Source: Phymorhynchus buccinoides (Eukaryota > Mollusca > Gastropoda > Neogastropoda > Raphitomidae). Taken from it: DNA of 64,000 bases. The DNA is taken from the NCBI GenBank assembly GCA_017654935.2, contig CM065710.1, positions 10,576,462 to 10,640,461 of the forward strand. Reading direction: 5' to 3'. Each line of letters opens with the position of its first letter. The stretch's first letter is position 1. The notes beneath the pieces were generated by a model. The model was not told where the DNA came from, ran no database searches, and worked only from the letters and a program-made list of their open reading frames with translations. Shown in pieces: positions 1 through 11,067 of the stretch. A program made the position numbers and the translations under genes.

Positions 1-45
1 TTGTAGTAAAAAGAACAATGAGATGGAATCCAACAAAATGGTAAT

Positions 46-49
<4 letters not shown>

Positions 50-121
<72 letters not shown>
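50..121. repeat. (CT)n microsatellite
   Basis: About 36 uninterrupted CT units open the window. Nothing coding is seen in the first 250 bases. Confidence 0.95.
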
Positions 122-123
<2 letters not shown>

Positions 124-252
124 ACGTATGTGTCCTGACGATGACCAGAGGCTGTAAGTACACGACTTTAACTATCAACAAATCCTATCACCATTAACAC
201 CATTTAGACAAGAGTCCCAAACATTCAGGCCTTCAGGAAAATGGCTCCGTAA

Positions 253-819
253 TTATTTGTATATCCAAAATGTCTCTCTGAACTTGCGCACTGACACTTT
301 GTGAGACCGAATTTGTTCAATGGCAGTACACATAAGATCTTCCATTTGGTGGTTTGAGCTGTTGAAATGTTTTGTGACTAATGTTTCTTTCTTAGTCTTG
401 ATGCCCGAGCGGTGTTTTGTGATTCTGTCCTTCAGCTTTTGTCCCGTTTCTCCCACGTATTGGTGATCTCCACATTTTCTGCAGTCCAGAAGGTAGATCA
501 GGTTTTTTGACTGGCATTTGAAGGAGGCCCGGATCTGGAATCTTTGCTGGGTGCGTACGCTTTTGAAGGTGTCTGTGGTACGTAAGTGGGTATTGCAGAA
601 TGTGCATTTGTTGGCAGCACACCTGTGGCATCCTTTGTTGGCAGCACACCTGTGGCATCCATTGTTGGCAGCAGCAGGAGGGTCTGGTTGGCATTCCGGT
701 CTTGGGGGTGGGATGGAGGGCATTAAAATCCTCCTCAGATTCTTCGAGTTCCGCTCACCTATGATGGGGGGATCCGGTGCTACCTTCTTCATACGTTTGC
801 TGCAGTGGAGAACTTCCAT
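253..819 (-). mobile_element. Penelope-like element fragment, GIY-YIG endonuclease end
   Basis: A 188-residue open frame. Its second half reads as a GIY-YIG nuclease of the Penelope-like retroelement type: a YLLDCRKCG...QYVGETGQKL...RITKHRSGIK core followed by a KHFNSSNH segment. Before it lies a Cys/His stretch (C-x2-C type) in which the block GCHRCAANK is repeated in tandem. Further upstream is a KNLRRILMPS motif typical of the linker after the reverse transcriptase. In Penelope-like elements this domain follows the reverse transcriptase and nicks target DNA. Here the reverse transcriptase is absent, because the frame runs into a GAT microsatellite at about 890. It is therefore a 5'-truncated copy. 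The family call is firm and activity is unlikely. Confidence 0.85.
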
Positions 820-892
820 GCTCTCTCGCAGCCATCTGTTTAAGGGCGGGTTGGTCGGGTTATGGGTGACTACCTAGGGGACTCTGGGCATG

Positions 893-922
893 ATGGTGAT
901 GATGATGATGACGATGATAATA

Positions 923-964
<42 letters not shown>

Positions 965-1077
965 GTGATGATATGATGATGATGATGATGATGATGACGA
1001 TGATGATGATGGATGATGATGATGATGATGTGATGATGGTATGGTGTGGTAATGTTGATGATGATGATGATGATGTT
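893..1077. repeat. (GAT)n microsatellite
   Basis: Interrupted GAT/GAC triplets over about 185 bases. All frames are open and give poly-Asp, poly-Met or poly-His shadows of no significance. Confidence 0.95.
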
Positions 1078-1099
1078 TCGTGTTGATTTTATTTTTTAG

Positions 1100-1245
1100 G
1101 GAGACAAAGCAATAAGTGACCAGTATGAAATATGCGGCGTTGGTGGGAAGAGAGAGGATCACCCTAGCCTTTGTGTCGGAAGACGCCGATGCCCCAATGG
1201 ACTTTGCCTGGACAACTATCAGTATGGGAACGGAACATCAGGAAA
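1100..1245 (+). CDS. Candidate internal exon, cysteine-rich protein
   Basis: A pyrimidine tract ending in TTTTTTAG precedes position 1100, and AAA|GTAAGT follows 1245, so both splice sites are close to consensus. Only one frame is open across the 146 bases; it starts at 1100 and leaves two bases (phase 2). It encodes about 48 residues with four cysteines spaced C-x12-C-x5-C-x4-C, including CPNGLC, followed by a Tyr/Gly/Asn-rich end. No family is recognised; an extracellular disulphide-bonded module is a guess. The next compatible exon seen is at 21514. Against it: the exon is short and sits between microsatellites. Confidence 0.5.
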
Positions 1246-1290
1246 GTAAGTTGCGTCGCTTTTTGAAAGAATATCTCTTCCCCTTCCCCT

Positions 1291-1520
<230 letters not shown>

Positions 1521-1524
1521 ATCA

Positions 1525-1610
1525 TTAAAATATTCGGGAGGTAAAATGTGGAATGATATTCCTGAACGCATGAAAACTAAAAATATAGTATCATCATTGT
1601 CCTTTGCCGA
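1525..1610 (+). mobile_element. LINE ORF2 C-terminal scrap
   Basis: Translation in one frame gives GGKMWNDIPERMKTKNI, the form of the last residues of CR1/L2/RTE-type LINE polymerases (W-N-x-I/L-P-x-x). The rest of the element is missing. 1620-1850 contains two diverged direct copies of a 60-70 bp segment (GATCGTAGATCGCAAAGGAG type) and a TG/G run. Confidence 0.5.
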
Positions 1611-1859
1611 TCGTAGATCGCAAAGGAGTATGTTTTCGTTCGAGTTTGTTTCTTTGTGTTTTGTTTGTTTGTTTGTTGTTTGTCCTTTGCCAATCTACGA
1701 TCACAAAGGAGTCTATTTTCGTTCGTGTATGTTTCTTTTGTGTGTGTGTGTGTGTGTGGTGGGGGGGGGGGGGTTCTTTCTGTCTGTCCCAAGGATATCT
1801 CCCGAATCGCTTGACCGCACGTAGGTACTTTGGCTTATGCCCGTTCTGATGATGGCATA

Positions 1860-2600
1860 CTGATCAAGGTCAAGGTCAAGGTCCGGGAGATCGGTAGGCC
1901 TTGAAAGTGGTAGGGGTCTAAAAATTGGGTTTTAAGCCATATTTTCCACATTTGTACTCTACAGAAGCGCTTCAGATTGTGTGTGGTACTGTATGACCTA
2001 GAGTAGAACACATCCCAGCATACATTATCGCCATGCTGACCTTGACCTTGAAGTGTGACCTTGAAAACCGAAATTTCCTTCTTTGCGCTATATATTTCTT
2101 CTTCAAGCTGTATCTCGTGAACTAGAAGACAGAATCCCTTCCAATTTTGTGTCAGGATGTGACACTAAGATTATAACACATTCGTAAATAAATTATCCCT
2201 CGGAAATAGAATGTTGCCGAGCGGCAGACATGTTTCCGTTTTTCTTCATCCTCCTATATCTCGTGAAATACTGTATAGAATCACTCTAAATGTTGGGGTT
2301 AAAAAGAAGAGTAGAAGACATTGCAGTACAAATTATGTCACGTGGGATTTTATTGTCTCCGAGCGGCAGACATGTCTCCGAGTTAAGGGTGTACACCCCA
2401 TTAAGGGTGTACACCCCACTAATTAAGGGTGTACATCCCGGTAAAGGAGGGGGTCTAATACTAAACGTAAAAGACATCCTAGCACAAAATGTGCCATGTG
2501 GGGCTTAAATGTCGCCAAGAGGCAGACATGTCTCAGTGTTCAGGGTGTGCACCCCACCAATTAAGGGTGCGCATCCCGGAAAACAATTTGCACCCAGTCA
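1860..2600. repeat. Degenerate tandem repeat with GGGTGTACACCCC palindromes
   Basis: Diverged units about 150-180 bp apart share GAGCGGCAGACATGT and repeated GGGTGTACACCCC blocks, preceded by AAGGTCAAGGTC/GACCTTGACC runs. No coding potential is recognised. Confidence 0.6.
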
Positions 2601-2739
2601 AGAGTGTGTAGGTGCATCACCCAAAGGTCACAAGGAGGACGGAGACCTAAGATGTGAAGGGGGAAGGGAGGTACAGGGCGGGGCATGTACAGGGCGTAAC
2701 CGACAAAGGACAGTATCTGCCGCTCAGCGATGCCCTTGT

Positions 2740-2878
2740 TTTTCCATAGTTTTGTTTCCATTTTGAATGCAAGCAAATGTGCTTCCTTGCTTGTATTGTG
2801 CTTGTACGAGACCACACTGTCATTTCACCTAACGTGACGATAAAGTATGTTTGACTTTGACTTTGACACACACACACA
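2740..2878 (+). mobile_element. LINE/SINE 3' tail ending in (TTTGAC)n
   Basis: The segment ends GACGATAAAGTATG followed by TTTGACTTTGACTTTGAC. This is a tail form of L2/CR1-like retroposons, in which a short tandem repeat marks the 3' end. The rest of 2880-3340 shows nothing recognisable. Confidence 0.5.
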
Positions 2879-3342
2879 CCACATAGATGTATGCACCTAC
2901 TCTACACTCACATTGTTCATGTTAATGCCGCTGCCATCGCAATCACACGGGTGCAACTTTTCCTGGTATACAAGGATTTCCTGTTTTTGAATTTTACCAG
3001 AAAAGGAAGTTCCTTTTTTTTTTAATTTGTCAAGCAAGATCTTTGTGTGTCTACCGTGTTTTTCAAACACTTTAAAAAATAGGCATTTGTATAAATTGTG
3101 GTCAAAGCAAACTAAAATACCTTCATAAATCAATTTTTGCTTCAGCTGCAGGGGGACATTACCCCTGGACCCCGGCCTTTCAGGGTTTTTTCATTTTGTG
3201 TAGTTGCACCCATGCGCTTACGGTAGAGTGAACTATATTATACTGCACTTTAGTCGAGGCGGTCACGTGTAGGCTCAGTAAACTGTTGTGCTGAAAGGAC
3301 TCCTGCAGCCGGAAGGACATAATTCTGGGAGCGACAGAAGTA

Positions 3343-3829
3343 AGACGCACACACACACACACGCGCGCGCGCGCGCGCACGCACACAAACACATACAAAC
3401 ATACACATACATACATACATATATACATACATACAAACATACATACATACATAGGGGAAGACGGGGTAAAAAGCGCATGGGCGGGTAAGAAGCTCACCCC
3501 AATTATGTCATGAAATGAAGCAAATTTTCAGTCTCATTTTGCCCATGAGACGAGCGTTAATGTCTAGCATTCGTCTCATGGGCAAATTTGACTGAAATTT
3601 TCTTTATTTCATGAGATAATAGGGGTGGGCTTCTTACCCGCCCATGCGCTTTTTACCCGTCTTCCCCTACATAGTACATACATACATACACACACACATA
3701 CATACATACATACATACATACATGCATACATACATACACACACAAATACACACAGGCACGCAGGCGCATCACAACACAACACACACACATACACACACAC
3801 GCACGCACGTACACACATATATACGCACA

Positions 3830-3860
<31 letters not shown>

Positions 3861-3960
3861 GAACACACGCACGGGCAAAACAACACAGCACAGTACAACA
3901 CAACGCATGCATGCACGCGCGCACGTATGCACGCACAACACAACGCACAACACACTGACG
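3343..3960. repeat. CA/CG and CATA microsatellites split by a hairpin element
   Basis: CA, CG and CATA runs flank the hairpin element at 3452-3669 on both sides. All open frames here are translated microsatellite. Confidence 0.9.
3452..3669. mobile_element. Palindromic MITE, about 90 bp arms
   Basis: The segment starts TAGGGGAAGACGGGGTAAAA and ends with the inverted complement. The two arms pair over about 90 bases around a small centre near 3560. It lies inside a CATA microsatellite. There is no coding capacity. Confidence 0.85.
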
Positions 3961-4008
3961 CAAACTACATGCAATCCACTTAATACGATAGTCTATTAAA
4001 ATAATGTG

Positions 4009-4239
4009 GAAAAACGAAAATGGAGTTTTACGTCCTCTTGGTCTGAATCAGACACATATGGGACATTTGTAAATACAAATATGGTGGGAACAATACTGGA
4101 GGCAATGCCCGGAGGCAGTACGAAACCAGTAAAGTCACGATTTTTTAAATATTAATACAGATAGCTGTAGCGGTGACCACGCCTCGGTTAAACCTAATCG
4201 GCTATGGCACCGCCACAAGTATTAGTTCTATTACATCAT
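4009..4239 (-). mobile_element. SINE family F, copy 1, with 22-bp target duplication
   Basis: A 231-bp insert flanked by identical 22-bp direct repeats at 3987-4008 and 4240-4261. Related copies lie at 20546-20764 (opposite orientation) and 34676-34896, each with its own direct repeat. On the minus strand the element ends with a GAGGACGTAAAACxCCATTTTCG-like tail. A similar tail stands at the presumed 3' end of the LINE near 9390. Confidence 0.85.
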
Positions 4240-4397
4240 GATAGTCTATTAAAATAATGTGTGGTCCAGGTTCTTTTTTATATGTCCGCCTACGGATGGT
4301 GTCGTTGATCTGCCGCTGTGTGAGAACGACCAGCTACCGGTAGAGAGGCTAGGCGAGGTAAGAGAAACGAGGACAAATAGGCCTCGCGGCCTCTTAA

Positions 4398-4622
4398 CCC
4401 TTTCACCGCCAGCCATATTTCAGCTACAAATTTCCATTACATTTACCTGGGTAGAGAACAAAAAAAAAAAATCCATCTGCAGTATTGGGGATTCTCCTGT
4501 GATACATATAAAATACGGTCTACCCTTACTTCCCAGAACTAAGACAATAGGGTCTTTGGATAATAAGTGACATAGGTGTTAAATCACTGTGGTGCTAAAA
4601 TGCGACTTTGGCGGTGAAAGGG
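4398..4622. mobile_element. TTAA-flanked miniature element, family A
   Basis: CCCTTTCACCGCCA at the left and TGGCGGTGAAAGGG (one base different) at the right form inverted ends, with TTAA on both sides. A TTAA target with CCC...GGG ends is the signature of piggyBac-type transposons. Many copies lie further right. Confidence 0.85.
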
Positions 4623-4656
4623 TTAATGTGTCCTTTCTGATTTTTTCTATTCTTGT

Positions 4657-4995
4657 TATGTTGTTATGTTGTTGGTCCCTGGCTTAAAGACTCCAGCGAT
4701 CATCCTAACAGCCGAAGCACTCGAACACTATGGTACAAATGCACCAGCTAGGGATGAGAACATTACGTGTGTGACCGTTTTTGATTACCCCGCCACGTGG
4801 GCAGCCACACTCCAACTTCGGAGGATATATTCTTTGTATGATTGGCTTCATTTTTTCTTCTTCTTCTTCTTCCCCTTTTTCTATAATACTATGTCTCTGT
4901 CGTTATTGCGTTGTTTTGTTGATTGTTTTATTGCTGCAAAAAGAATTTCCTGTAAAATGGACGATAAAAAGATTGATTGATATTGATTGATTGAT
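4657..4995. repeat. Repeat family L plus (ATTG)n-tailed retroposon end
   Basis: The 155-bp block ending at about 4815 recurs as an inverted pair at 25474-25860 and at 36640-36790 (reverse). 4870-4995 ends AATGGACGATAAAAAGATTG with ATTG repeats, the 3' tail form of another retroposon. Confidence 0.6.
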
Positions 4996-5199
4996 TTGAT
5001 TGACTGGGACGTTAAATCAAATTCATATTTTAGTTGTTGAAGCTTGGGGTCTTTATCGAGGAGGATTTTGAACTGATTAAGGTTAGGTGCCAACTTGATA
5101 TGTACTGGAAGAGAATTCCAGTATTTACTAGTGACTCTGTTACTAAAGAAATTCCTTGTAATGTTAGTTCAGCTGTATTGGGTTAGTATTTTCAAATCA

Positions 5200-6440
5200 T
5201 TACCAGCCGCGAACGAAGAGAGCGAAGCTGGTAATGTTTTCAGTGTATTCTGAAGCCGACTATTTATGTTAACACGATAACGTTTGAACGAAGGTACCTA
5301 GGACGCTCAAATTTTGCATGCGGATAGGTACTAAGAATAGCTAGGCCAAGTTCAAAAATAAAGGTCATAGATCAAAGGTCAAGGGCACTGAAACCGAAAA
5401 TGCTGTCGAACACCTGGTACGATAACGGAGGGACCTAGGACGCTCGCATTCTGCATGCGGATAGGTACTGAAGATATTTAGGCCAAGCTAAAAAATGAAG
5501 GTCATAAGTCAAAGGTCAAGGTCACTGATGCCAAAATGCTGTCGAGCACCTGGCGCAATAACGATTGAACGGAGGAACAGAGGAAGCTCAAATTTTGCAT
5601 GCGGATAGGTACTACGAATATCTCGGCCAAATTCAAAAATGAAGGTCACAGGGCAAAGGTCAAGGTCATTGGAGCCAAAACTGCTTCTGAGCACCTGGCA
5701 CGATAACGTTTGAATGGAGGGACATAGGACGCTCAATTTCGGCATGCAGATAAGTATTAAGGATATCTAGGTCAAGTTCGAAACTGAAGGTCATAGGTCA
5801 AAAGTCAAGGTCACTGGAGTCGAAAATACCACTGAGCCCCTCCCTTGGTGTTTGAACGAAGGAACCTGGGACACTCAAACTTTGCATGCTGATAGGCACT
5901 AAGGGTATCTAGGCCAAGTTAGAAAATGAAGGTCAAAGGTCAAGGTCACTGGAGCAGAACATGCTGCTGACCACCTGGCACAATAACTTTTGAACAGAGG
6001 AACCTAGGACCATCAATGTTTGCATGCGGAAAGGTACTAAGGATATCCAGACCAAGTTCGACATTGAAGGTCATAGGTTAAAGGTCAAGGTCACTGGAGC
6101 ATAAAATGCTGTCGAGCACCTGGCACAATAACGTTTGAACGGAGGGATCTAGGACACTCAAATTTTGCATGCGGATAGGTACTAAGGGTATCTAGGCCAA
6201 GTTCGAAAATGAAGGTCATAGGTCAAAGTCACTTGGAGCCGAAAATGCTTCCAAGCACCTGGCACGATCATGTTTGAATGGAGGAACCAAGGACGCCCAA
6301 ATGTTGCATGAGGATAAGTATTTGGATATCTAGGCCAGTTCGAAAATGAAGATCATTGGTCAAATGTCAGGGTCAGGTTTGTCACCAGCTGCGAGGTGAA
6401 GCACTGCAGCCGAAAATACTGCCGCGCGGCTGGTGATCTA
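5200..6440. repeat. Tandem repeat, 8 units of about 137-146 bp
   Basis: Each unit carries CATGCGGATAGGTACTAAGG then AAGGTCAAGGTCACTGGAGC. The marker falls at about 5321, 5458, 5602, 5748, 5889, 6027, 6172 and 6311. The array is bounded on the left by ACCAGCCGCGAACGAAGAGA and on the right by a related CAGCTGCGAGGTGAAGC/GCGGCTGGTGAT block. This suggests a mobile element with an internal tandem array rather than free satellite DNA. No long open frame is present. Confidence 0.85.
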
Positions 6441-6543
6441 GCGTCTTAACGCTCTAGTTTTCTATACTGTTACTGTGCTGACACAATGTACTGACTGTAA
6501 GGACACAGGCTTGTGGCCCTGATCACATGTGATATAAAACATT

Positions 6544-6568
6544 GTCTCTCTCTGTCTGTCTGTCTCTC

Positions 6569-6626
<58 letters not shown>
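6544..6626. repeat. (CT)n microsatellite
   Basis: A CT run of about 80 bases just outside the left arm of the foldback at 6660. Confidence 0.95.
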
Positions 6627-6630
<4 letters not shown>

Positions 6631-6977
6631 TGTTCTTGTTGTTGTTGTTCTTCTTCTTCTGACGTGATGACAACCTCTCACTCTCAGCTCCGATCTTCGG
6701 GAATTTTCGCCAACCTTACGAAGATTGGCCAGAAGAGGGTGGTAAATCCACGAAAAACGTAACATCGATGAAAAAGCGGAGGTGATATACAAGATTCCGC
6801 GCAAGAACTGTGAGAAAGTATGTGTGGGTGAGTCAGGGGGCATTCGGCACTACACTAAATCAACACAAGGACTGTGACTCAAAATCAAGAGCCACAAGAA
6901 AACGATCAGAATCAACGTATGAGAAGACTGCCATCACCGACCATCAGAACTGATGTAATTTATGTGGGAAAAGTGTT

Positions 6978-7047
6978 AGCCGGACCGGGAATCGAACCCG
7001 AGACCTCCCGAACACCAGACGGGCCCTCTACCAACTGAGCTCAGGCT
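6978..7047 (-). tRNA. tRNA-like sequence (anticodon GGT if folded); probably a pseudogene or SINE head
   Basis: On the minus strand, GCTCAGTTGGTAGAG (D arm/A box) is followed by an anticodon-arm-like stem with loop CTGGTGT, and by GGTTCGATTCC (T arm/B box). The ends pair as an acceptor stem with one mismatch. The anticodon stem and D stem are imperfect and the copy lies inside a foldback element, so a working tRNA-Thr is unlikely. Confidence 0.35.
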
Positions 7048-7183
7048 GACAACCGGGTCCCTGATATCAGTCACTACAGAACATAGAAAACCACGAGGTT
7101 GACTGGCCACAATATCAGAACGGGAGCTAGACTGGAGGACGAGAAAGTTACAATCAGCAGTCATGAATAGGGACCATGCAGGG

Positions 7184-7330
7184 CCTGTATTCACATTGAG
7201 ATAGCATGAGACTTAGCATCATGCTAACTTAGAAGCTCTTCCAAAAGTCCTATTAAATCCTATAGGACATTGGAAGAGCTTCTAAGTTAGCATCATGCTA
7301 AGTCTCATGCTGTCTCAACGTGAATACAGG
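7184..7330. mobile_element. Near-perfect hairpin MITE (147 bp)
   Basis: Ends CCTGTATTCAC and GTGAATACAGG. The arms (about 60 bases) match almost fully, including CATGAGACTTAGCATCATGC and its complement. The loop is only about 20 bases. It is nested in the foldback at 6660-7443. Confidence 0.85.
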
Positions 7331-7858
7331 ACCAGGGGGGCATTCCTGTCGGGGATGTACGACCCTCTTCTCGCCAATCTTCGTAAGGTCGGCGAAAATT
7401 CCCGAAGATCGGAGCTGAGAATGAGATGTTGTCCTCAAGTCAGTCACTCGGAGGAAGTCCACAGGAGTAGACAAAACAGTCAGTAAAAGTTAAAATTATC
7501 TGTGTTGTGAAAAAAAGAAAATGTGTAACCTTAATAGTATACGGACGTTTCCGCGCGGAAATCCGTATATTTTTTTAAGGAAACGTGTCCGTGTATTTCT
7601 TTCCCTTCTTTCTTTAAGTTCAAAAAACACCTGGGTGGTTGTAATGTGACTTGGAAATAATTTAATGACACAATACTTCGGGTTTACGCATCGGTTTTCT
7701 GCGTCTAATGTGAACGTGCGCTAAACAGGAGGAGGATGGACGATTCGTGTGCTACTGTAACACGTACAGAGCTGAGGAGAATGGATTTTCTTGTGGCTAA
7801 GGAGAGGGGCTGCGATCTGGTCAGTATGAATGTAGGCTGACAGACAGACAAACAAGAC

Positions 7859-8117
7859 CAGGCATCAGAATGGTCTGAAGTCCAATCCTCTGAAAACCGA
7901 GGTAAAAGGGACATCAAGGCACTAGACTAGACAGGAACAACACTGAAATGAGTTCCCAACACCACCAAAAAGGCTTAATACAGTGATAAATCACTTTTAA
8001 ATGCTATTTAACACAAAGGATAACACTGAATAAAAAGGCAAAACCTCTGACAAGAGAAGCCAATCCTCTGTTAGAAATTCTTAATCCTCTGAAATCCTCT
8101 GACAATTCTGATGCCTG
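7859..8117. mobile_element. CAG-ended MITE with 6-bp target duplication
   Basis: Ends CAGGCATCAGAAT and ATTCTGATGCCTG, flanked by caagac at 7853-7858 and 8118-8123. A diverged relative lies at 28797-29063. CAG...CTG ends suggest a hAT-like origin, although classical hAT target duplications are 8 bp. Confidence 0.75.
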
Positions 8118-8204
8118 CAAGACAGACAGGATACATAGATAGATAAATATATAGTTAGATATATATAATACATCTGAAGAAAAAACCACAACAAATCCTT
8201 TGTA

Positions 8205-8262
8205 AGTTCTAATTTTTTTATCCAAGCTTTCGAGGGGGTTACCCCTCTTTTTCAAGGTACAG
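8205..8262 (-). repeat. Short GGGGTTACCCC hairpin block
   Basis: CGAGGGGGTTACCCCTCTTT is a compact palindrome near a CTTTCGA motif. Similar blocks occur near the ends of Penelope-like and LTR-type elements. Only this scrap is seen. 8265-8720 shows nothing recognisable apart from a C run at about 8384. Confidence 0.3.
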
Positions 8263-8724
8263 AACTAACAAAGGTAGAAACACCACGTAAAAAAGACTTA
8301 TGATGTAGAACGATGACATTCCATAGAAACTAAGCCAACTAAAATGACGTATCCTTAAACTTTATCATTGCCTTGTCAACACTCCCCCCCCCCCCCCACC
8401 CCCCACACACATATCACCCTCTCCCTACCCTCTCTCCTCTCACTATAAAAAGTGAAAATGTAGGATAAGTCAATACAATTATGAAAAATGAAGTGACAAT
8501 TAAACCCTATTTAATGAAGAAATGTTTCTTCTAAATTAAAACCAATAATTATGCTAAAACTAAAGACACGATTTGTTTATCAACAAAAGGTATTATTAGG
8601 ACTGAGCAAAAAGTCTATGACTCTAGTGAATGGAGTGACGTAGAAAAGCAATGAATGGATGACGCAAGTTTTGAATGACGTGATGGTATGACGAAATAGG
8701 CGGCACACTTGTTCTGAATGAAAC

Positions 8725-8875
8725 GACGTACATGATCTATCTTTTTATCTCTTCACCATCTTCTTCCCTATCCCCTACTCCTCAAATATCCTCCCCCACT
8801 CCCACCCTCACCCCCACCCTCACCCCCACCCTTCTTCTCTCAACCCTCCTCTCCCCCTATCCTGCCCCCCCCCCA

Positions 8876-8912
<37 letters not shown>

Positions 8913-8977
8913 GTAAAATTTGATAAACTTTTTTTGTCCAAATGTCTTTATAAAAAAATAAAAAATAAAAAAAAGAT

Positions 8978-9008
<31 letters not shown>

Positions 9009-9345
9009 AAAATAAAAATTAATGTTTTTTAAAAATATATAAAAAAAAAAAAATAAAATTTAATTAAAAATACATTCATTCATTTATATATATAGATAGA
9101 TAGATAGTTAGTTAGATAGATAGACAGATAGATAGATCGATCGATCGATAGATAGTTAGATAGATAAATAGTCAGATAGTTAGTTAATTTGCTTTGACAG
9201 ACAGATACATTGAGATACGGGATAGACAGACAAACAGACAAGATACGTAGATAGATAGTTAGACAGATCGATATAGTTAGATACTTAGACAGTTAGATAG
9301 ATAAATAGTTAGATAGATAGATCATTTGCTTTGACAAAACTTTTT
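8725..9345. repeat. Low-complexity stretch: pyrimidine, TA, A-rich and GATA runs
   Basis: CT/C-rich to 8870, then CA, TA, poly-A/AT, and GATA/GTTA tetranucleotides from about 9092 to 9325. No gene is seen. Confidence 0.9.
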
Positions 9346-11067
9346 GTGTCCAATGTCAAATTGGCCTGCAATTTGACTCAGACTAGAGAGAGAAAAATAG
9401 AGATTTTACGCCCTCTGAGTCCAAAAGACTATTTGAGGCATTTTAATTTATAAAGATCCTAGAAAAAAGGTGGATTTTAAGTTTTATAAGATGAAGTTTT
9501 TAGAAGAATAAGTTATTTTATTTTATCAAAGTTTATAAAGAATTTTTTTTTTTATTTTAATAGCGCAAGCTGAAGAATATAAAATTTAAGTTTGTAATAA
9601 AATATTTTGTTTTTAAAAGATATTTAGCTGTTTGCTTTTAAGTCTGGCAGATTGGAGGAGGTCTGATTAAAAAAAACCAGGGCTACAGTTAAAATTCATG
9701 CATTTTAGGCTCAACTGAGCAATTGGATAAAAACAATCCGTGTTTGTGCTCGGGACGAGCTTTATTATTAAAATTCTTGACAGGCAGAAGCCTGTGTTCA
9801 AGCTAATATACAGTTTAAAAAACTTTTCAAAAAAGTTATGAAAAAGTACAAGTTATTCTTTTATTTCCTTTTTGTATATGTACATTTTTTATATAAGGCT
9901 ATCCTATTAGGTTTTGGTCCCTTGGGACCAAACACAACTAATAGTTACCTAGAGGTTTTTAATTATAAATTTATTTGATACAAAGACAACTGTCAAAAAA
10001 GTTTTTGGCCATAAGGCTATTAATATTAATATGTACATTGTTATTATGTACACCACTTTTACAGACAAACTGTTTAAACTTTTTACAAGTGACGTTATTG
10101 TTTAATATTTAAATTATAACTAAGTTGAATTTTTAAACTATGTTAAAGTTTTAACAAGTATTTAGTTTATTTAATATTGTCCATAGGGCAAAGTATAATG
10201 TTATTTTCACGTATGTGAATTTATAAAATTTTGTGTTAAAAATTTATGTTCTACTCTAGTCAAGCTACGGGACTAAACCCTATAGCTTTAAAATTGTTTT
10301 GTTAAAATCTATGTCTTAAAATTGTTTAATATGTAAAATAAGTTAAGATTTGATAAAAAGGACAAGTTTATAACTATTAAGGTTCCATAGTTATATTAAA
10401 AGTTGCTATTAAAATCTAGTTTGTTTTATGTATATTTTGGTCTTACCTGACCGTATGTGATTTAGTTATTTAACTAGATAAAATCTAGTGAGAGGTCCTT
10501 ATTTTATATAAAGTTGTTTATGAGTAGGGGAACATACCGCCAGAGGCCACCATTGTTGTAAATAATCTTATGTGTTCCATCTGATCCCAGGGGGGGGTAG
10601 CAACAAAGACTCCCCCGCCCCTGATGTCACGGTGGAATGTGAAATAAGTGAGATTAATAAAAGTTGTTATTTATGGTTAGATGGTTTTTAAGAGGATGGT
10701 ATAAGAGTTGAGGGTGGGGATGGTTAACGACTCCTGTATGCTCGGGACGGAGGGAGGGAGGGGAAGGGACCCCTCCTCTCCGCCCCGAGCAGTGACAGGA
10801 CACCGCATGGGCAGTCCCAAAAAGGGGGGGGAGCACAAGCGTTAAACGCAACGGTTACGAAAGATACCTCCGTTGTGTGTGCCGGACACCCATCTGCATA
10901 GGAGAGGGGTTTTTAAAAAAATAGTGGGCTCAAAAGAGTCACTTCAGCCCATCAGGCACATATTTTAGATAAAAAGGGAAGTGGGGGTAAAGGGGGCGGG
11001 AATGCAGACAGGTATACGGCCCACACACCAGAGGGACTCTATTCCCACCAGTAAAAATAGTTCAGAT

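Larger units (their letters stand above)
6660..7443. mobile_element. Foldback element, about 95 bp arms
   Basis: The left arm 6660-6755 and right arm 7345-7443 are inverted copies sharing CAGCTCCGATCTTCGGGAAT. The 590-bp interior holds a tRNA-like stretch and a second, tighter hairpin element. Confidence 0.75.

Noticed and set aside
3609..3999. His/Thr-rich and Cys/Val-rich open frames of over 100 codons
   Set aside because: CA/TG microsatellite without stops; no conserved residues.
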